Assembly (NCBI RefSeq): GCF_025370935.1
Contig: NC_133472.1
Location: forward strand, 1,474,749-1,538,748
Direction: 5' to 3'
From: Choristoneura fumiferana
Taxonomy: Eukaryota > Arthropoda > Insecta > Lepidoptera > Tortricidae
DNA: 64,000 nucleotides
How positions within the stretch are numbered: position 1 is the first letter of the stretch; the number at the start of each line of letters is the position of its first letter. Shown here one piece after another: positions 31,746 to 42,146 of this stretch. The position numbers and the translations under genes were made by a program. The notes under the pieces are model-generated. The model was not told where the DNA came from, ran no database searches, and was given only the letters and a program-made list of their open reading frames with translations.

Positions 31746-31925
31746 AAAGGTAAACGTCCACTTGTCGGTATCGTACGCATCGGACGCATCGCACGGATCG
31801 TAGTATTCTTTGTTAAGAAACTCATATAAGTGCGTCCACCTGTCCGCATCGTAAGCATCGCACATTTCTATACAAAGCAACAAATCCGATACGTCCGAAG
31901 CGTACGATGCGGATAAGTGGACATT
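31746..31925. mobile_element. 180-bp MITE, AAGGTAAACGTCCACTTGTCGG TIRs
   Basis: AAGGTAAACGTCCACTTGTC at the left, inverted at the right (GATAAGTGGAC). Internal ATAAGTGCGTCCACCTGTCCGC and AAGCATCGCACATTTC. The inverted copy is at 55470-55659. Confidence 0.8.
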
Positions 31926-32221
31926 AGGCCGAGTTTAGACTTACAAAAAAAATCGTGCAAGTTGCATCACATTGCGAGGCCGCAAAGCCAACGATTTTGT
32001 AGTGGTCAATCGAGCGCCGCAATGTAATGCAACTTGTACGTTTTTTTCAGCAGGTCTAAACTCGCCTTAAAGTCCAGTTAAGAAGTGCAAGAAAAACGAT
32101 GCAAGTTGTATTACATTGCGAGGTCGTACAGGGAACGGGTTTAAAGCGGCCAATCAAGCGCAGCAATGTAATGCTATGCTACTTGCACGATTTTTTTTGC
32201 AAGTCTAGAATGGGCTTAAGC
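31926..32221. mobile_element. Two adjacent copies of a palindromic MITE (AGGCGAGTTTAGAC family)
   Basis: Unit 1 (31926-32069): AGGCCGAGTTTAGACTTAC...ATCGTGCAAGTTGCATCACATTGCG, inverted at the right to CGCAATGTAATGCAACTTG...GTCTAAACTCGCCTT. Unit 2 (32069-32221) repeats the design with divergence. Together with the 31746 MITE, three palindromes are joined end to end. Confidence 0.8.
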
Positions 32222-32318
32222 TAATATTAATAATAGTATAGAGTTCGAATAACATTTTTTTATGTATGAAAGTGTCCTATAATGTCCTAAGTAAAAGAAA
32301 TACAAAAAAATAAGCCTA

Positions 32319-32582
32319 GACGACCAGATGGCCTAGTGGTTAGAGAACCTGACTACGAAGCTTGAGGTCCCGGGTTCGATTCCCGTGTCGGGGCAGATAT
32401 TTGTATGAAAAATACGAATGTTTGTTCTCGGGTCTTGGGTGTTTAATATGTATTTAAGTATGTATCTATATCTATATAATTATATTTATCCGTTGCTTAG
32501 TACCCATAACACAAGATTTGCTAAGCTTACTTTGGGACTAGGTCAATTGGTGTGAATTGTCCCGTGATATTTATTTATTTAA
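32319..32582 (+). mobile_element. tRNA-derived SINE family 1 (full length)
   Basis: Head GACGACCAGATGGCCTAGTGGTTAGAG, B box GGTTCGATTCCCG, then GGGGCAGATATTTGTATG, TTGTTCTCGGGTCTTGGGTG, CCGTTGCTTAGTACCC, GACTAGGTCAATTGGTG and a TATTTATTTATTTA tail. Belongs to a young-looking subfamily with 40686, 41203 and 54818. Confidence 0.9.
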
Positions 32583-32593
32583 TTTAATTTTTA

Positions 32594-32946
32594 CAATACG
32601 GTATTTGACAACTTCTGAATTTGCCATATCTTAATATTATTATGAAAATATAGATATACAGACTGTGTTTAGCGAAGAGAAAACTTAAATCGGTTGAAAA
32701 TTGGATATATAGCGATTTTTTGAAAAATCTATATACCTGTCTCTTTCTCAAACGCTTTTCTCTATGCAGCAAGTATGGCACTACTGGCGTGCGACGTCAC
32801 ATGCCAGTATGTCTTTGACTGTCTAATCTTGAATTTCAAACCTTATCTTTGTTATTTGTAAAGGTAGCTTAAAAATTGTTTCTCTATTCGATAACAGGCT
32901 GTAGTTTTAATTTATAAAACACATACAAAATAGTCAATTACCGTAT
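32594..32946 (-). mobile_element. ~350-bp element with ATACGGTAnTTGAC TIRs
   Basis: ATACGGTATTTGAC at 32597 is inverted at the other end (GTCAATTACCGTAT). On the minus strand it matches the split copy at 11395-11800. It explains the frame at 32584-32781. Confidence 0.7.
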
Positions 32947-33004
32947 TCTTAGTGCTGCGTTTGTTGCGACGTAAATCTTACACTGACGGTTCAGGTCAGC
33001 CCCT

Positions 33005-33130
33005 ATATTACAAAGTGAAAAATTCGAACTTCACATCTTCCCTCCCGCTGACGCTAATATATATTTATTTAATACGAGAGTGACAGGGACGGTACGATAC
33101 TAAATTAGATTTTCAAATTTCGTAGTAGCC
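33005..33130. repeat. AGGGCTACTACG-type MITE, diverged
   Basis: ATTCGAACTTCACATCTTCCCTCCCGCTGACGCTAATAT...GGGACGGTACGATAC...GATTTTCAAATTTCGTAGTAGCCCC: the GATTTTCGAATTTCG subfamily. Confidence 0.65.
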
Positions 33131-33279
33131 CCCCCTGGTCCACCTCACCGTAGTTATACTACCGTAGGCTCCCGATGCGGGAGCGCTTGTGAGCCAATGA
33201 GCCATGATTGGCCAACGCCGAGGCCGCAGGACGGCCTTCCGGTATGCGCGAGCGCAGCGTACCGTGCATAAATGCGAAC

Positions 33280-33854
33280 AGTACGCGCGATCGACACTGC
33301 GAATACTACCTGCCAAATTTGACCAACATTATACAGGGTGGCTCATTTAGATCGGTCAGTATGGGAAAGTCTGAAACTAGAAGACAAACGAAGATCTGTT
33401 TAGGAACCATGTCGTCGATTTAAGTGAAAAGAAAAACTGCATTCATAGATTTTTAAAAAGTTGTGCTCAGAACCCGGTTCTTTTGAAAAATAAACTACAT
33501 TATTTCTCTTTGGATATCGATAGTGTACGTCATAAGCAATAAATGTCAGTGTAAAACACGATATCTAATACAATGAATAAAATGCATTGTATTTCTTATT
33601 CTTTAATAATGCAAGTTATATTTTTCAAATCGTCCGGGTTCGATTCCCGAGCTGGGTAAGTAACAAGTTTTTTTTAATGTATGAATGCAGTTTTTCTTGT
33701 TACTAAAATCGATGACATGGTTCCTAAGAACAGATCTTCGTATGTCTTATAGTTTCACACTTTCCCATACGGATCGATCTAAATGAGCCATCCTGTATAA
33801 TGTTGGTCAAATTTGGCAGGTATAGTAGTATTCGTAGTGTCGATCGCGCGTACT
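33280..33854. mobile_element. 575-bp foldback with ~170-bp arms and a tRNA-like B box inside
   Basis: Arms AGTACGCGCGATCGACACT, GCCAAATTTGACCAACATTATACAGG, GGCTCATTTAGATCG, AAGATCTGTT and ACTGCATTCATA pair between 33280-33450 and 33680-33854. The loop has GGTTCGATTCCCGAGC at 33638-33653, a Pol III B-box-like remnant. The right end abuts the GGGGGCC element at 33855 with no spacer. No transposase frame. Confidence 0.85.
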
Positions 33855-34545
33855 GGGGGCCTACCATGATCTTTTCATAAACGACCCTAACGCAGAGCAC
33901 TTCAATTTAGACACCTAAACTGAATCGTCAAAATTGGTACCACGACGTTTATTTCTCAGAGCTGAGTCTCAATGGTTTACAAGTGAATGAAAGACCGATA
34001 TTGTCTCTGGTCCGAAACTGAAACGCTAAGTCGCGAAAGGGATGCCGCTATATGCAAACCAAATATTGTATACTAAAACCTCTTTATTTTGGAAAACCAT
34101 AACTCTATGTCTTTCCGTGTTCTAAGCAACCGTTGTGTTGATTACAAATAAAATCTTACGCTGTCACTAATCCACGAGTCTCTTTTCTCACTGAAAAATT
34201 AGTTTTATCAATGAGGAGTTAAGAAGCACAATGTCGTGAGTACCTATGAAAGTTATAAAAGTTCTTGAAATTTAAAAATATTCCAAGTAAAACACTTAAA
34301 ATTCCAAAAGAATTGACAGAATGAGTAACTTATACTGAATCGCTAAATTTGACACTGAAGCGATTCAATTCCCACTCAAGTTAAGCGTCATGGTACGAAA
34401 ACCGCTTGAAGTGAGTAAATGAAAATGTCTGTATCGCTGTCGCTGAACCGTGCTTGAACTGAATCGCAAAAGTAACGTCGTGGTACGAAATAGCGATGCA
34501 GTTCAGTTTAGAGCCTAAACTGAATCGTATTAAGAGCGTGGTACC
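33855..34545. mobile_element. GGGGGCCTACCATG element, copy 2 (right end damaged)
   Basis: Colinear with 23857-24566 apart from small indels. The right terminus reads GAGCGTGGTACCC instead of GAGCGTGGTAGGCCCCC. Confidence 0.85.
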
Positions 34546-36318
34546 CGAAGCATGCTTCTAAAATCCGAAGGTTTTTTAAGAGCTCACGGAGTGTACACAG
34601 ATGTCAATGGTTAAGGTAAAGATACTGCGTTTTACTCTTGATAATGTATCTGACAGCGCTGCGACGTGTCTATTAGCAGTGTTCAAGTGGCGCGCAAGCG
34701 CGGCGCTGATAACGTCGAGTGCGGCTCAGATAAGCGAACGCCTTCGAAAGAACCGGAAACGAGGCTCCACAATGCAGCCATTAGGAGGTTTACGACAACA
34801 TTGCGATTAATTATTAGGTCCATTTTAAATTCCGTAAAAAATACTTCAAGAATTTCATTAACGTTTAAATAGAAGATAAGACACTTGCGCCAAATTTCGT
34901 GTTTTTCAAGATTCAATTCCGATCCCTTAGGAATATCGGGAAAAAGTAGCATATGTGTTACTCCTTAAGCCGCGGCTTCGTCCGCATCAGAAATAGATTA
35001 ATGCCGCCTTAACTGAACTGTTGTAATGCCCGTGCATTTTTTGGGTCCCGTACCCAAAGGGTGCCAACGGGACCCTATTACTGAGACTCCGCTGTCTGTC
35101 TGTCTGTCCGTCTGTCACAGGGCTCTATCTCTGAAGCCGTAAAAGTCAGACACTTGAAATTTTCACAGCTTATGTATTACAGTGGCATAGCGGCCACAAA
35201 CAAATACTAAAAATAAAATAAAGTTACAAATTAATGGGGGTAGTCATACAAGAAAAGTGGTTTTTTTTTCAGCGTTTTTTGGTTGCTAGGCGTTATTAGC
35301 CGTTGCTAAGGCGACCGAGTCGCCTAGCAACGGGTAGCTATGTCGTTTAAATATTTACCTTTAAGTTTGCGATTTTAATGATGTCTGAAGCGTTACTGGT
35401 TCGATTTCTTTTCACAATCGATTTTATTCATGAAGAAGTTTTAATCGATTTAACACATTCATATTTTATTTTTGCTCAACATTTTGCATTGTTTTATAAA
35501 CATTCACAGGTGTTTAAGTTACTTTATCTTACATATTAAAATAAACCATTTATGTTAGGTTAATATGTTAAGGTACTTCCGACGGTAATTTAGTAATTTT
35601 GACAATTATGAAGCGGCAAAACTGTACGCGGCAGCGACGCCAGTTGGTTGTCACTCACAAAGAGACGCCCGTGGTTGGTATAATTAAAACTAGTATTACA
35701 GTGCCTATTTTAGTTGTTTTAACTTTTTCATCCCTAAAGGCATATTAATGTATTTATTATCTTAAAATGATTTTGATATAAAATATAATCACAATAATTT
35801 TAAATGTGTTTTATTTATAAAATCGATTTACTTCAAAACGGTTTTTATAGTCTATGGTCAATCATTACGAATGGGAAATCACTAAGTGGGCGGTACCCGT
35901 CCATGAAGTACGGTATTTTCTGTAGTACATTGTAACGAAAATTATTGTAAAATTTCACGTGCGTGATCTGTCAAAAGTTAAATAAACGATTGGAACGACT
36001 ATAACTCATAATAAAGAAGTTAAATCCTCAATAATCTGCTAAGATTGAGTGATAATAAAGACAACGACGTGCACTGCCTTCAAGATACAGTGGCCAGTCA
36101 GAAGGTCGGCGGCGAACTTGGGTAAGTCCGCCTTCCTTCGCCAATTTGGCACGGGCCGCATCACCTACTTTTTATTCCGATATTCCCACGGGATAGGGAA
36201 ATTTGACCATGATTGTTTTTGATATAACGTCAATGAAAACAACGATTTAATTTTCAGGAATACCTACGGGAATTTTTTAAAATTCCGGAATTTCAATTCA
36301 GCTGCTGGACCTAATGAT
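34546..36318. other. Repeat fragments; no gene recognised
   Basis: 34965-35035 repeats the GCGGCTTCGTCCGC...GCCGCCTTAACTGAACTG module of 22546-22632. 35040-35200 (GGGTCCCGTAC...CCGCTGTCTGTCTG...) is a GACAGAC-type dispersed repeat in minus orientation. 35282-35331 is a hairpin with perfect 11-bp arms GTTGCTAGGCG / CGCCTAGCAAC. The frames at 34601-34952 overlap antisense and have no motif. Confidence 0.5.
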
Positions 36319-36853
36319 CAAGGAGCGGAATTTCTCATAGCAAAAATCAAACATCAAAGGGATTGAACATAAGTTTTATCGACTATTCCAGTTATCGATG
36401 TTATCGAATCAACTCTTCTTTTTATCGCCTTGTAACAATATTCTGTAACATTTGACCTCTTTGATGAGCGACTTTCATCTCCATATTAAAATGAAATAAA
36501 TCGCGTCAACGTCACATATTATGACATTTATGTCGCTTGAGTTTTTCTAAGTCATTCCCGTGCTATTAAAATGGTTAATCCTAAAAGAAAAACGATTGAC
36601 AAATGGGTTAAAAAATATCCCTTACTTATTTACAATGAAGATTCTTCAACGATATACTCTAAATGTAAAGTTAATTTGAAGCAGCTCAAGCTCTTTATAT
36701 TTTAATTGTAACCTACTTATAAAGCGCTATTTTAAAAGTACCTACTATTTCCTGTTTTATTAATTACTGAAATATTTATCGATAGTCGATAAAACTTATG
36801 TTCAATTCCTTTGACGTTTGATTTTTGCTATGAGAAATTCCGCTCCTTGCTTA
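36319..36853. mobile_element. ~535-bp hAT-like non-autonomous element with ~75-bp TIRs
   Basis: AAGGAGCGGAATTTCTCATAGC...CAAACATCAAAGGGATTGAACATAAGTTTTATCGACT at the left is inverted at 36775-36851 (TATCGATAGTCGATAAAAC...GAAATTCCGCTCCTT). TAATGATC precedes the left end and TTATGATC lies 2 bp beyond the right end, a plausible 8-bp hAT target duplication with one mismatch. It encloses the small frame at 36571-36705. Confidence 0.75.
36571..36705 (+). pseudogene. 44-codon frame resembling the start of a hAT/BED-type transposase
   Basis: The frame begins MVNPKRKTIDKWVKKYP and continues LLIYNEDSSTIYSKC, then stops after a lysine- and leucine-rich tail. A basic start, a W--K-P segment and then a Y-C motif about 17 residues later is the pattern of the N-terminal BED-type region of hAT transposases, though only the first cysteine of the expected C-x2-C is visible. 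It lies inside TIRs with a hAT-like 8-bp target site. Interpreted as the remnant first exon kept in a deletion derivative; moderately uncertain. Confidence 0.5.
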
Positions 36854-37168
36854 TGATCAACGTGTGCGAAGCAGCGGGTGAACGCTAGTAGATAAATAAA
36901 GCGTTTCTTTTGTTTCATTACAAACACGTTGCTCTTGTCATCCCCGCACATCTCCGGTAGAAGCCCAGCCTGGGATCCTTACCGATAACGCAAACCGTAA
37001 ATCTGTTAGGTAATTGCTTAGCCTCGCTCGGTCTCGGGGCGTATCGAAAGTTCACGTTAGCGACAGTAGGCGATCGCAATCGATTATCGACGCTGGATGC
37101 TCCGAAACGTGAGGTCACCCCGACGGTGCGTCTGCGCCGGAATAAAACACCTTCCAGTCAAGCATAAC

Positions 37169-37638
37169 TAGGGTTGCCACCCGTACTTTATAATAAAGTA
37201 TTGTACGTTATTTCAGGTAATTGTACCCTATACTTCATGAGAACAATATAGTACGCGATAATACTTAATTTCGTATGGTTTGATTTCTTTGGGATTTTGA
37301 AAAGTTAGTTTAAGTATTTTTTTGCTAAACGAAATTTATCGATTGTTGCTGAATCGATGTCGCCACTCGCCAGCGCCATATCATTTAAGCATTCGTTATT
37401 CTCATTTTTTTAACGGAACCTAACCTCAAGTATCAACAAGGTCAGTGTCATTGTCACAATTTCTTGTTTATTTTGTGCAGAGCGATATGAGTGCAATAAT
37501 AATACAATTTAAAGTTTAAACTGCAAAAAGCAATACAATATGTTTTTAAATTGTAATTTATTTTGATACTATGTACTTTTTTTCTGACCTATAATAACCA
37601 ATGTAGTTTAACTGCCCGAAAAAAAGGTGGCAACCCTA
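37169..37638. mobile_element. 470-bp hAT-type MITE with perfect 8-bp TSD
   Basis: TIRs TAGGGTTGCCACC and GGTGGCAACCCTA are flanked by identical AGCATAAC octamers (37161-37168 and 37639-37646). The CAGGGTTGCCA-like TIR and 8-bp duplication are diagnostic for the hAT superfamily. No transposase coding capacity. Confidence 0.92.
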
Positions 37639-37768
37639 AGCATAACTCTGACGCTGTCTGGCTGCGGATTGTGTAATGGATACTAAGTATTGCGTAATCT
37701 TTTTCTTTACCAAAAACTAGATCGTAATTTTCATTAACTTTGATTTTAAAAAAAACCGCTCCTGGTTA

Positions 37769-38010
37769 TCCTAGCGTTTGTGTGGTGGATGTCCTACGCT
37801 ACGCTTGCTGATCAGCTGTCTCCATTCGAGAACTTTTCGGCTCCAACGGATATCTGTTCTGCGTGCTATATGGCCTGTCTGCCACTTCGACGAGCTAATT
37901 CGCTTGACTATGTCGGTGACCCTCGTTCTTCCACACATCTCACTTCTGATTCGATCCCGTAGAGAAACCCATAGCTCTCTGTACGCTCGTCTTCTAAACA
38001 CGAGCTAAAA
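37769..38010 (-). pseudogene. RTE-type ORF2 fragment
   Basis: Minus-strand frame with CGRTRVTDIVKRISSSKWQ, GHIARRTDIRWSRKVLEW and SKRSVGHPP matches, in order, the frame at 51855-52138 (RTRVTDIAKRISSLKWQ, NIARRTDGRWGRKVLEW, GKRSVGRPP). It is truncated before the W-DDLVKVAG motif. Belongs to the same RTE family as 11494-11653. Confidence 0.85.
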
Positions 38011-38352
38011 CGCTAGTCTGAAACCGCTCTGAATGCAGGGCATACTTCAGAAATATGTGATGATGATGATTGATGACCATCCGACCGATTTCGGCCATAG
38101 CGACCACTTCGACTCATTGATTGGCGCTCATGCACTCTAAGACAGCTAACAAAGCCTATCTTGGCTGTGAACGTACCGCCTTGTCGGCACGAAATGTATG
38201 TAACTGTAAACAGTACTTTTTTACGTTTCCTAAGAACACTTCGAAATGTTATATCTATGCCTACATCCGCTCTATATTATCTATCGACGAAACATCAAAA
38301 CCGAATCCTACCGAATTCAAAAAACAAACATCTCTTCAAAACACCGGCTCTC

Positions 38353-38492
38353 ATCCAACCAATATGCACCTACACTATTAACAGTAACTACCTACCTACC
38401 GCGTTGTCGATAAAATGTGCTTATCCAACCAATATGCACCTACACTATTAACAGTAACTACCTACCTTCGTTGTTGTCGATAAAATGTGCTT
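38353..38492. repeat. Two-copy 70-bp tandem duplication
   Basis: ATCCAACCAATATGCACC...AACAGTAACTACCTACC...GTTGTCGATAAAATGTGC repeats with a 70-bp period and four mismatches. It creates the matching peptides in the frames at 38121-38451. Confidence 0.9.
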
Positions 38493-38689
38493 AAATGATC
38501 CCACTATTGTTGCGCCGCCGGCGCGCACGCACAATGCGATGTTTTGCAGTTTGTTCAAGTGTTTGGTGAACAATCGGTGGCAACTCGATCGTTTAGTATA
38601 CTAATAAAGCGAGCGACTGACGATATTGGACGAGACTCGAGACCCCTGTTGCTGTGTGAACAAGGGATAAAGAAGCACGTAAAGACTAA

Positions 38690-39392
38690 CAGCCTTATTC
38701 ATAAAAAGTTAGAGCCTCCTTGAAGGCCCGATGCTAAAAAACATGATTCATAAACGTCTGTTAGCGCTAATCAGTCGATCAAGGCTCTGCTAAAGTTAGA
38801 GGACCGTAGACACTCCTTTATCTCCCTGCTAAGTCACAAAATGGCCGCCACAAGTTTGAACAGCTGACTTTGACAAGAGCAAAAAACCATACCGAAGATA
38901 TTTTTAGTGAAGGGAGGGTTACGCAAAGATTTTAAAAAATCCAGGAAAATTTATTTTCAGGAATTTGTATTTAAAAATCCTCTAAATTAGGTATTTATTA
39001 CTACTACTTTACTACTTTACTAACAATACTTAAATATGAAAAAAATAAAATTAGGATGATAAACATAATTACGGCTTTTTGCACTTAGGTACAACATAAA
39101 CATGCGGATCGGAAATGGCGGGAAAACAAACATCTCGCTTTTTTTTCCTGCTAATTTGCTGTCACTGCTGTCAACTTTTTTTTTAATTATCGATGAGGCC
39201 ATTTTTTGTCTTTGATTTGTCATGATGGCCAACATAACGCGTCTAATCCGTCTATCAGCAGCTCAACAACTAGCAGACTGCTAGCAAACGTTTATGAATC
39301 ATACTTCTTGACAACCGTCTAACAAGCTTAATCAGTCTGCTAAGTAACAAACCGATCAAACCTCAATTAAGGATTTTTTATGAATAAGGCTG
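38690..39392. mobile_element. 703-bp element, CAGCCTTATTCATAAAAA TIRs
   Basis: CAGCCTTATTCATAAAAAGTTAGAGCCTCC at the left; AATTAAGGATTTTTTATGAATAAGGCTG at the right. Inner inverted motifs include CATGATTCATAAACGT / ACGTTTATGAATCAT. A minus frame (39020-39235; MTNQRQKMASS..., lysine- and serine-rich) could be a relic of an encoded protein. No clear target duplication. Confidence 0.75.
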
Positions 39393-39436
39393 ACAAAGAA
39401 AGACGGTGTGAGAAAATCACGCGAATTTCGGTTGTA

Positions 39437-39572
39437 CAGTCACCAGCACAAACATCTGATACAGCAAAGCGTGCATAAATATCTGACACAACAATTTATG
39501 GGACCAGTAAGGACGTGTCAGATATTTTTGCACGTACTCGTACGCTATGGCAGATTTTAATGCAAGCGACTG
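39437..39572. mobile_element. CAGTCACCAGCA palindromic MITE, part of duplicated segment copy 1
   Basis: Left TIR CAGTCACCAGCA, right end GCAAGCGACTG, TA on both sides. The right part is shared with 61459-61501. Confidence 0.8.
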
Positions 39573-39608
39573 TATTTCTAATGAGAACGAGCGGAGTCTC
39601 CTGAAACA

Positions 39609-39887
39609 TATTTTTTTTTTATTCGACTGGATGGCAAACGAGCAAGTGGGTCTCCTGATGGTAAGAGATCACCACCGCTCATAGACACCTGCAACACCAG
39701 GGGGATTGCAGATGCGTTGCCAACCTAGAGGCCTAAGATGGGATACCTCAAGCGCCAGTAATTTCACCGGCTTTCCTACTCTCCACGCCGAAACACAACA
39801 GTGCAAGCACTGCTGCTTCACGGCAGGATTAACGAGCAAGATGGTGGTAGCAATTCTTGCACAAGGTCCTACCACCTACCACCTACG
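39609..39887 (-). mobile_element. Poly(A)-tailed retroelement (GCAGATGCGTTGCCA family), copy 1
   Basis: Minus orientation: GGTGGTAGGACCTTGTGCAAG...GGTGTTGCAGGTGTCTATGAG...CTTGCTCGTTTGCCATCCAGTCG then poly(A), seen as poly(T) at 39612. The opposite-orientation copy is at 61533-61812. An abundant lepidopteran SINE/LINE-derived repeat; both 68-codon frames here are shadows. Confidence 0.75.
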
Positions 39888-40220
39888 TATCTCGTATACT
39901 ACGATTAATTAATTATTTTGTAAGATTAATAAACACAAAAACATCTTCATTCTATTCTCATTTAGCTTAAGGCTTGAGCTCATAATATTTTATACGAAAG
40001 TGAAATCACCAATCGAACACGGAACTGTTGAAACGCATCGCTATTGGCGAAACGGGAAACGCACCAGGAAAGGTGCGTAGGGATTGCGATAGCGGATAAA
40101 TATCAGGAACGGGTCGATTCTGTGCCGGAACAGCGGAAGAACACTTCCACAAACAGGCGGACACTAGATAAGCTATAAGGAAAATGAATTTAGCACTAAA
40201 TAGATATATTGTGAATTATA

Positions 40221-40403
40221 TTGAGGGTTGCCGACGGTGCTGGCTGAAAATCAGCGCTGGGGTGTTTTTAACGCTTCAGCATTATGCTGAGCCAGTGTCC
40301 GATTCACAACCGCAATGACACATACCTTTGTGTTGTTTTTTTTTGTACCTAATAATATTGTTGTCTTGTGTTGTGAATAAATGTATTTTCTTTCTTTCTT
40401 TCT
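40221..40403 (+). mobile_element. Non-LTR retrotransposon 3' end with (CTTT)n tail
   Basis: Starts TTGAGGGTTGCCGACGG, contains GCTGAAAATCAGCGCTGGGG and GCATTATGCTGAGCCAGTG, and ends GTGAATAAATGTATTTTC(TTTC)n. TTATA is duplicated at 40216-40220 and 40404-40408. Copy 2 of the duplicated segment lacks it, confirming the insertion limits. Confidence 0.85.
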
Positions 40404-40685
40404 TTATACTTTTTGCAATCTTAAACGCTGACATTTTGTTAATAATGAAACTTTAATTTATATATTTTTTTCTAATTATTCTTCAAAATGGATTTTCATT
40501 TACCCAGTTCAAATAATGTATCAAGGAATTTAAATTTAATAAACAATTTAGAACGTAAGAAAATTACAGTGCCCTGGCAGGGTATCATGTACTTGCTGGC
40601 ATCTTTACTTTAAGATCTACAATAATGGGGAATGTCTGAAAAAGTTTGAAACGCTTGCAACTTTTTATATCAATAAGAAAAAAAA

Positions 40686-40947
40686 ATAAAAAAAAAATAT
40701 CACGGGACAATTCACACCAATTGACCTAGTGCCAAAGTAAGCTTAACAAAGCTTGTGTTATGGGTACTAAGCAAAGGATAAATATAATTATATAGATAGA
40801 TACATACTTAAATTCACAGTGAACACCCAAGACCCGAGAACAAACATTCGTATTTTTCAAACAAATATCTGCCCCGACACGGGAATCGAACCCGGGACCT
40901 CAAGTTTCGTAGTCAGGTTCTCTAACCACTAGGCCATCTGGTCGTCT
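40686..40947 (-). mobile_element. tRNA-derived SINE family 1 (full length)
   Basis: Minus strand head GACGACCAGATGGCCTAGTGG and B box GGTTCGATTCCCG, body and ATATTTTTT tail as in 32319-32582. A-rich tail region at 40681-40698. Confidence 0.9.
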
Positions 40948-41202
40948 AAAAACGCTAGGAATAACCATTCTAATTAACAGAAAAAAATATCAGATTTATA
41001 AGTAGCATCAATTATTTTTTAAAAATGAAAGAGTTTTCTTTACCGCCAAATTACCACAGTCCGGTTGTTTACGTGTTGTTGGCCGTAGTAACATATTTTT
41101 GTGTGGTTCGAATAGTTACTTATTTTTGCACTTGACTGTACAAATTGTTATTGAAAATAAATAATTTAGTTTGAATTGCGTGGACATAAAACGTTTTTTA
41201 AT

Positions 41203-41475
41203 AAATAAATAAATAAATATAAATAAATATCACGGGACAATTCACGCCAATTGACTTAGTCCCAATTAGCTTAGCAAAGCTTGTGTTATGGGTACTAAGC
41301 AACGGATAAATATAATTATATAGATAGATACATACTTAAATACATAGTAAACACCCAAGACCCGAGAACAAACATTCGTATTTTTCATACAAATATCTGC
41401 CCCGACACGGGAATCGAACCCGGGACCTCAAGCTTCGTAGTCAGGTTCTCTAACCACTAGGCCATCTGGTAGTCT
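41203..41475 (-). mobile_element. tRNA-derived SINE family 1 (full length)
   Basis: Same family and orientation as the copy 250 bp to the left. (AAAT)n tail at 41199-41225; the head ends ACTACCAGATGGCC at 41475. Confidence 0.9.
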
Positions 41476-41934
41476 TTTTTGATCGGCTAAAGCCGCTAAA
41501 GTCAATTCCTCGTCGCTAGGTTTGGGGAGACCCTTACTGTCACACTTCAAAATAAATTAACAAAAAAAAAAGATTTCGTCAACGAACAAAAACATCAATA
41601 TAAACACTTAACAGGATTGGTCTCGGCGCGTGCGCCCTTGGAATCACTTCCTTGGCCGGACGCTTCCTCATAACAGTTTGTCCAATCACTGTACCTTTTA
41701 AATGGTCTTAATATCCTTTCGGTGTTGGCAGCAGACACAGAAGCTTCAAATTTAGAAAACAACTAGTATTTAGTGTATAAATCAAGGAAAAACTAAAATA
41801 TTGCCACCTGCTAAAATTTATTCCTTGCTTCACTCCATTGTAAGGGTTGCCTGGAAGACATTACTCTGAAGCGATAAGGCCGCCTATTTATTGCTTACTT
41901 TAGAAATTTTTCGAAATTCATGTGCGGAAATTCA

Positions 41935-42146
41935 TTACATTTGAAATTTACCACGAGCTTTACGGTGAAGGAAAACATCGCGAGGAAACCTGCACAAACC
42001 TGCAAAGCAATTCAATGGTGTGTGTGAAGTTCCCAATCCGCACCGGGCCCGCGTGGGAACTACTGCCCAAGCCCTCTCATTCTGAGGGGAGGCCTGTGCC
42101 CTGCAGTGGGACGTATATAGGCTGGGATGATGATGATGATGATCCG
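41935..42146 (+). mobile_element. SINE family 2, 5'-truncated, (GAT)n tail
   Basis: TGAAATTTACCACGAGCTTTACGGTGAAGG...AACCTGCAAAGCAATTCAATGG...GCACCGGGCCCGCGTGGGAAC...GAGGGGAGGCCTGTGCCC...GTGGGACGTATATAGGCTGGGATGATGATG. The tail is the same (GAT)n as in RTE fragments, its probable mobilising partner. Confidence 0.85.

Larger units (their letters stand above)
39437..40500 (+). repeat. Duplicated segment, copy 1
   Basis: Apart from insertions, 39520-40500 matches 61459-64000: the MITE end, GCGACTGTATTTCTAATGAG, the ACGTATCTCGT...TACGATTAATTAATT block, CGCTATTGGCGAAACGGG, AACGGGTCGATTCTGTGCC, and the AAACGCTGACATTTTG block that ends the window. Identity in the shared 330-bp core is high, with a few substitutions per 100 bp. 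Confidence 0.9.

Noticed and set aside
32319..32400. tRNA gene
   Set aside because: A and B boxes are present, but the sequence is the head of SINE family 1, continues into a SINE body and recurs in at least seven places. I could not fold a convincing anticodon stem.
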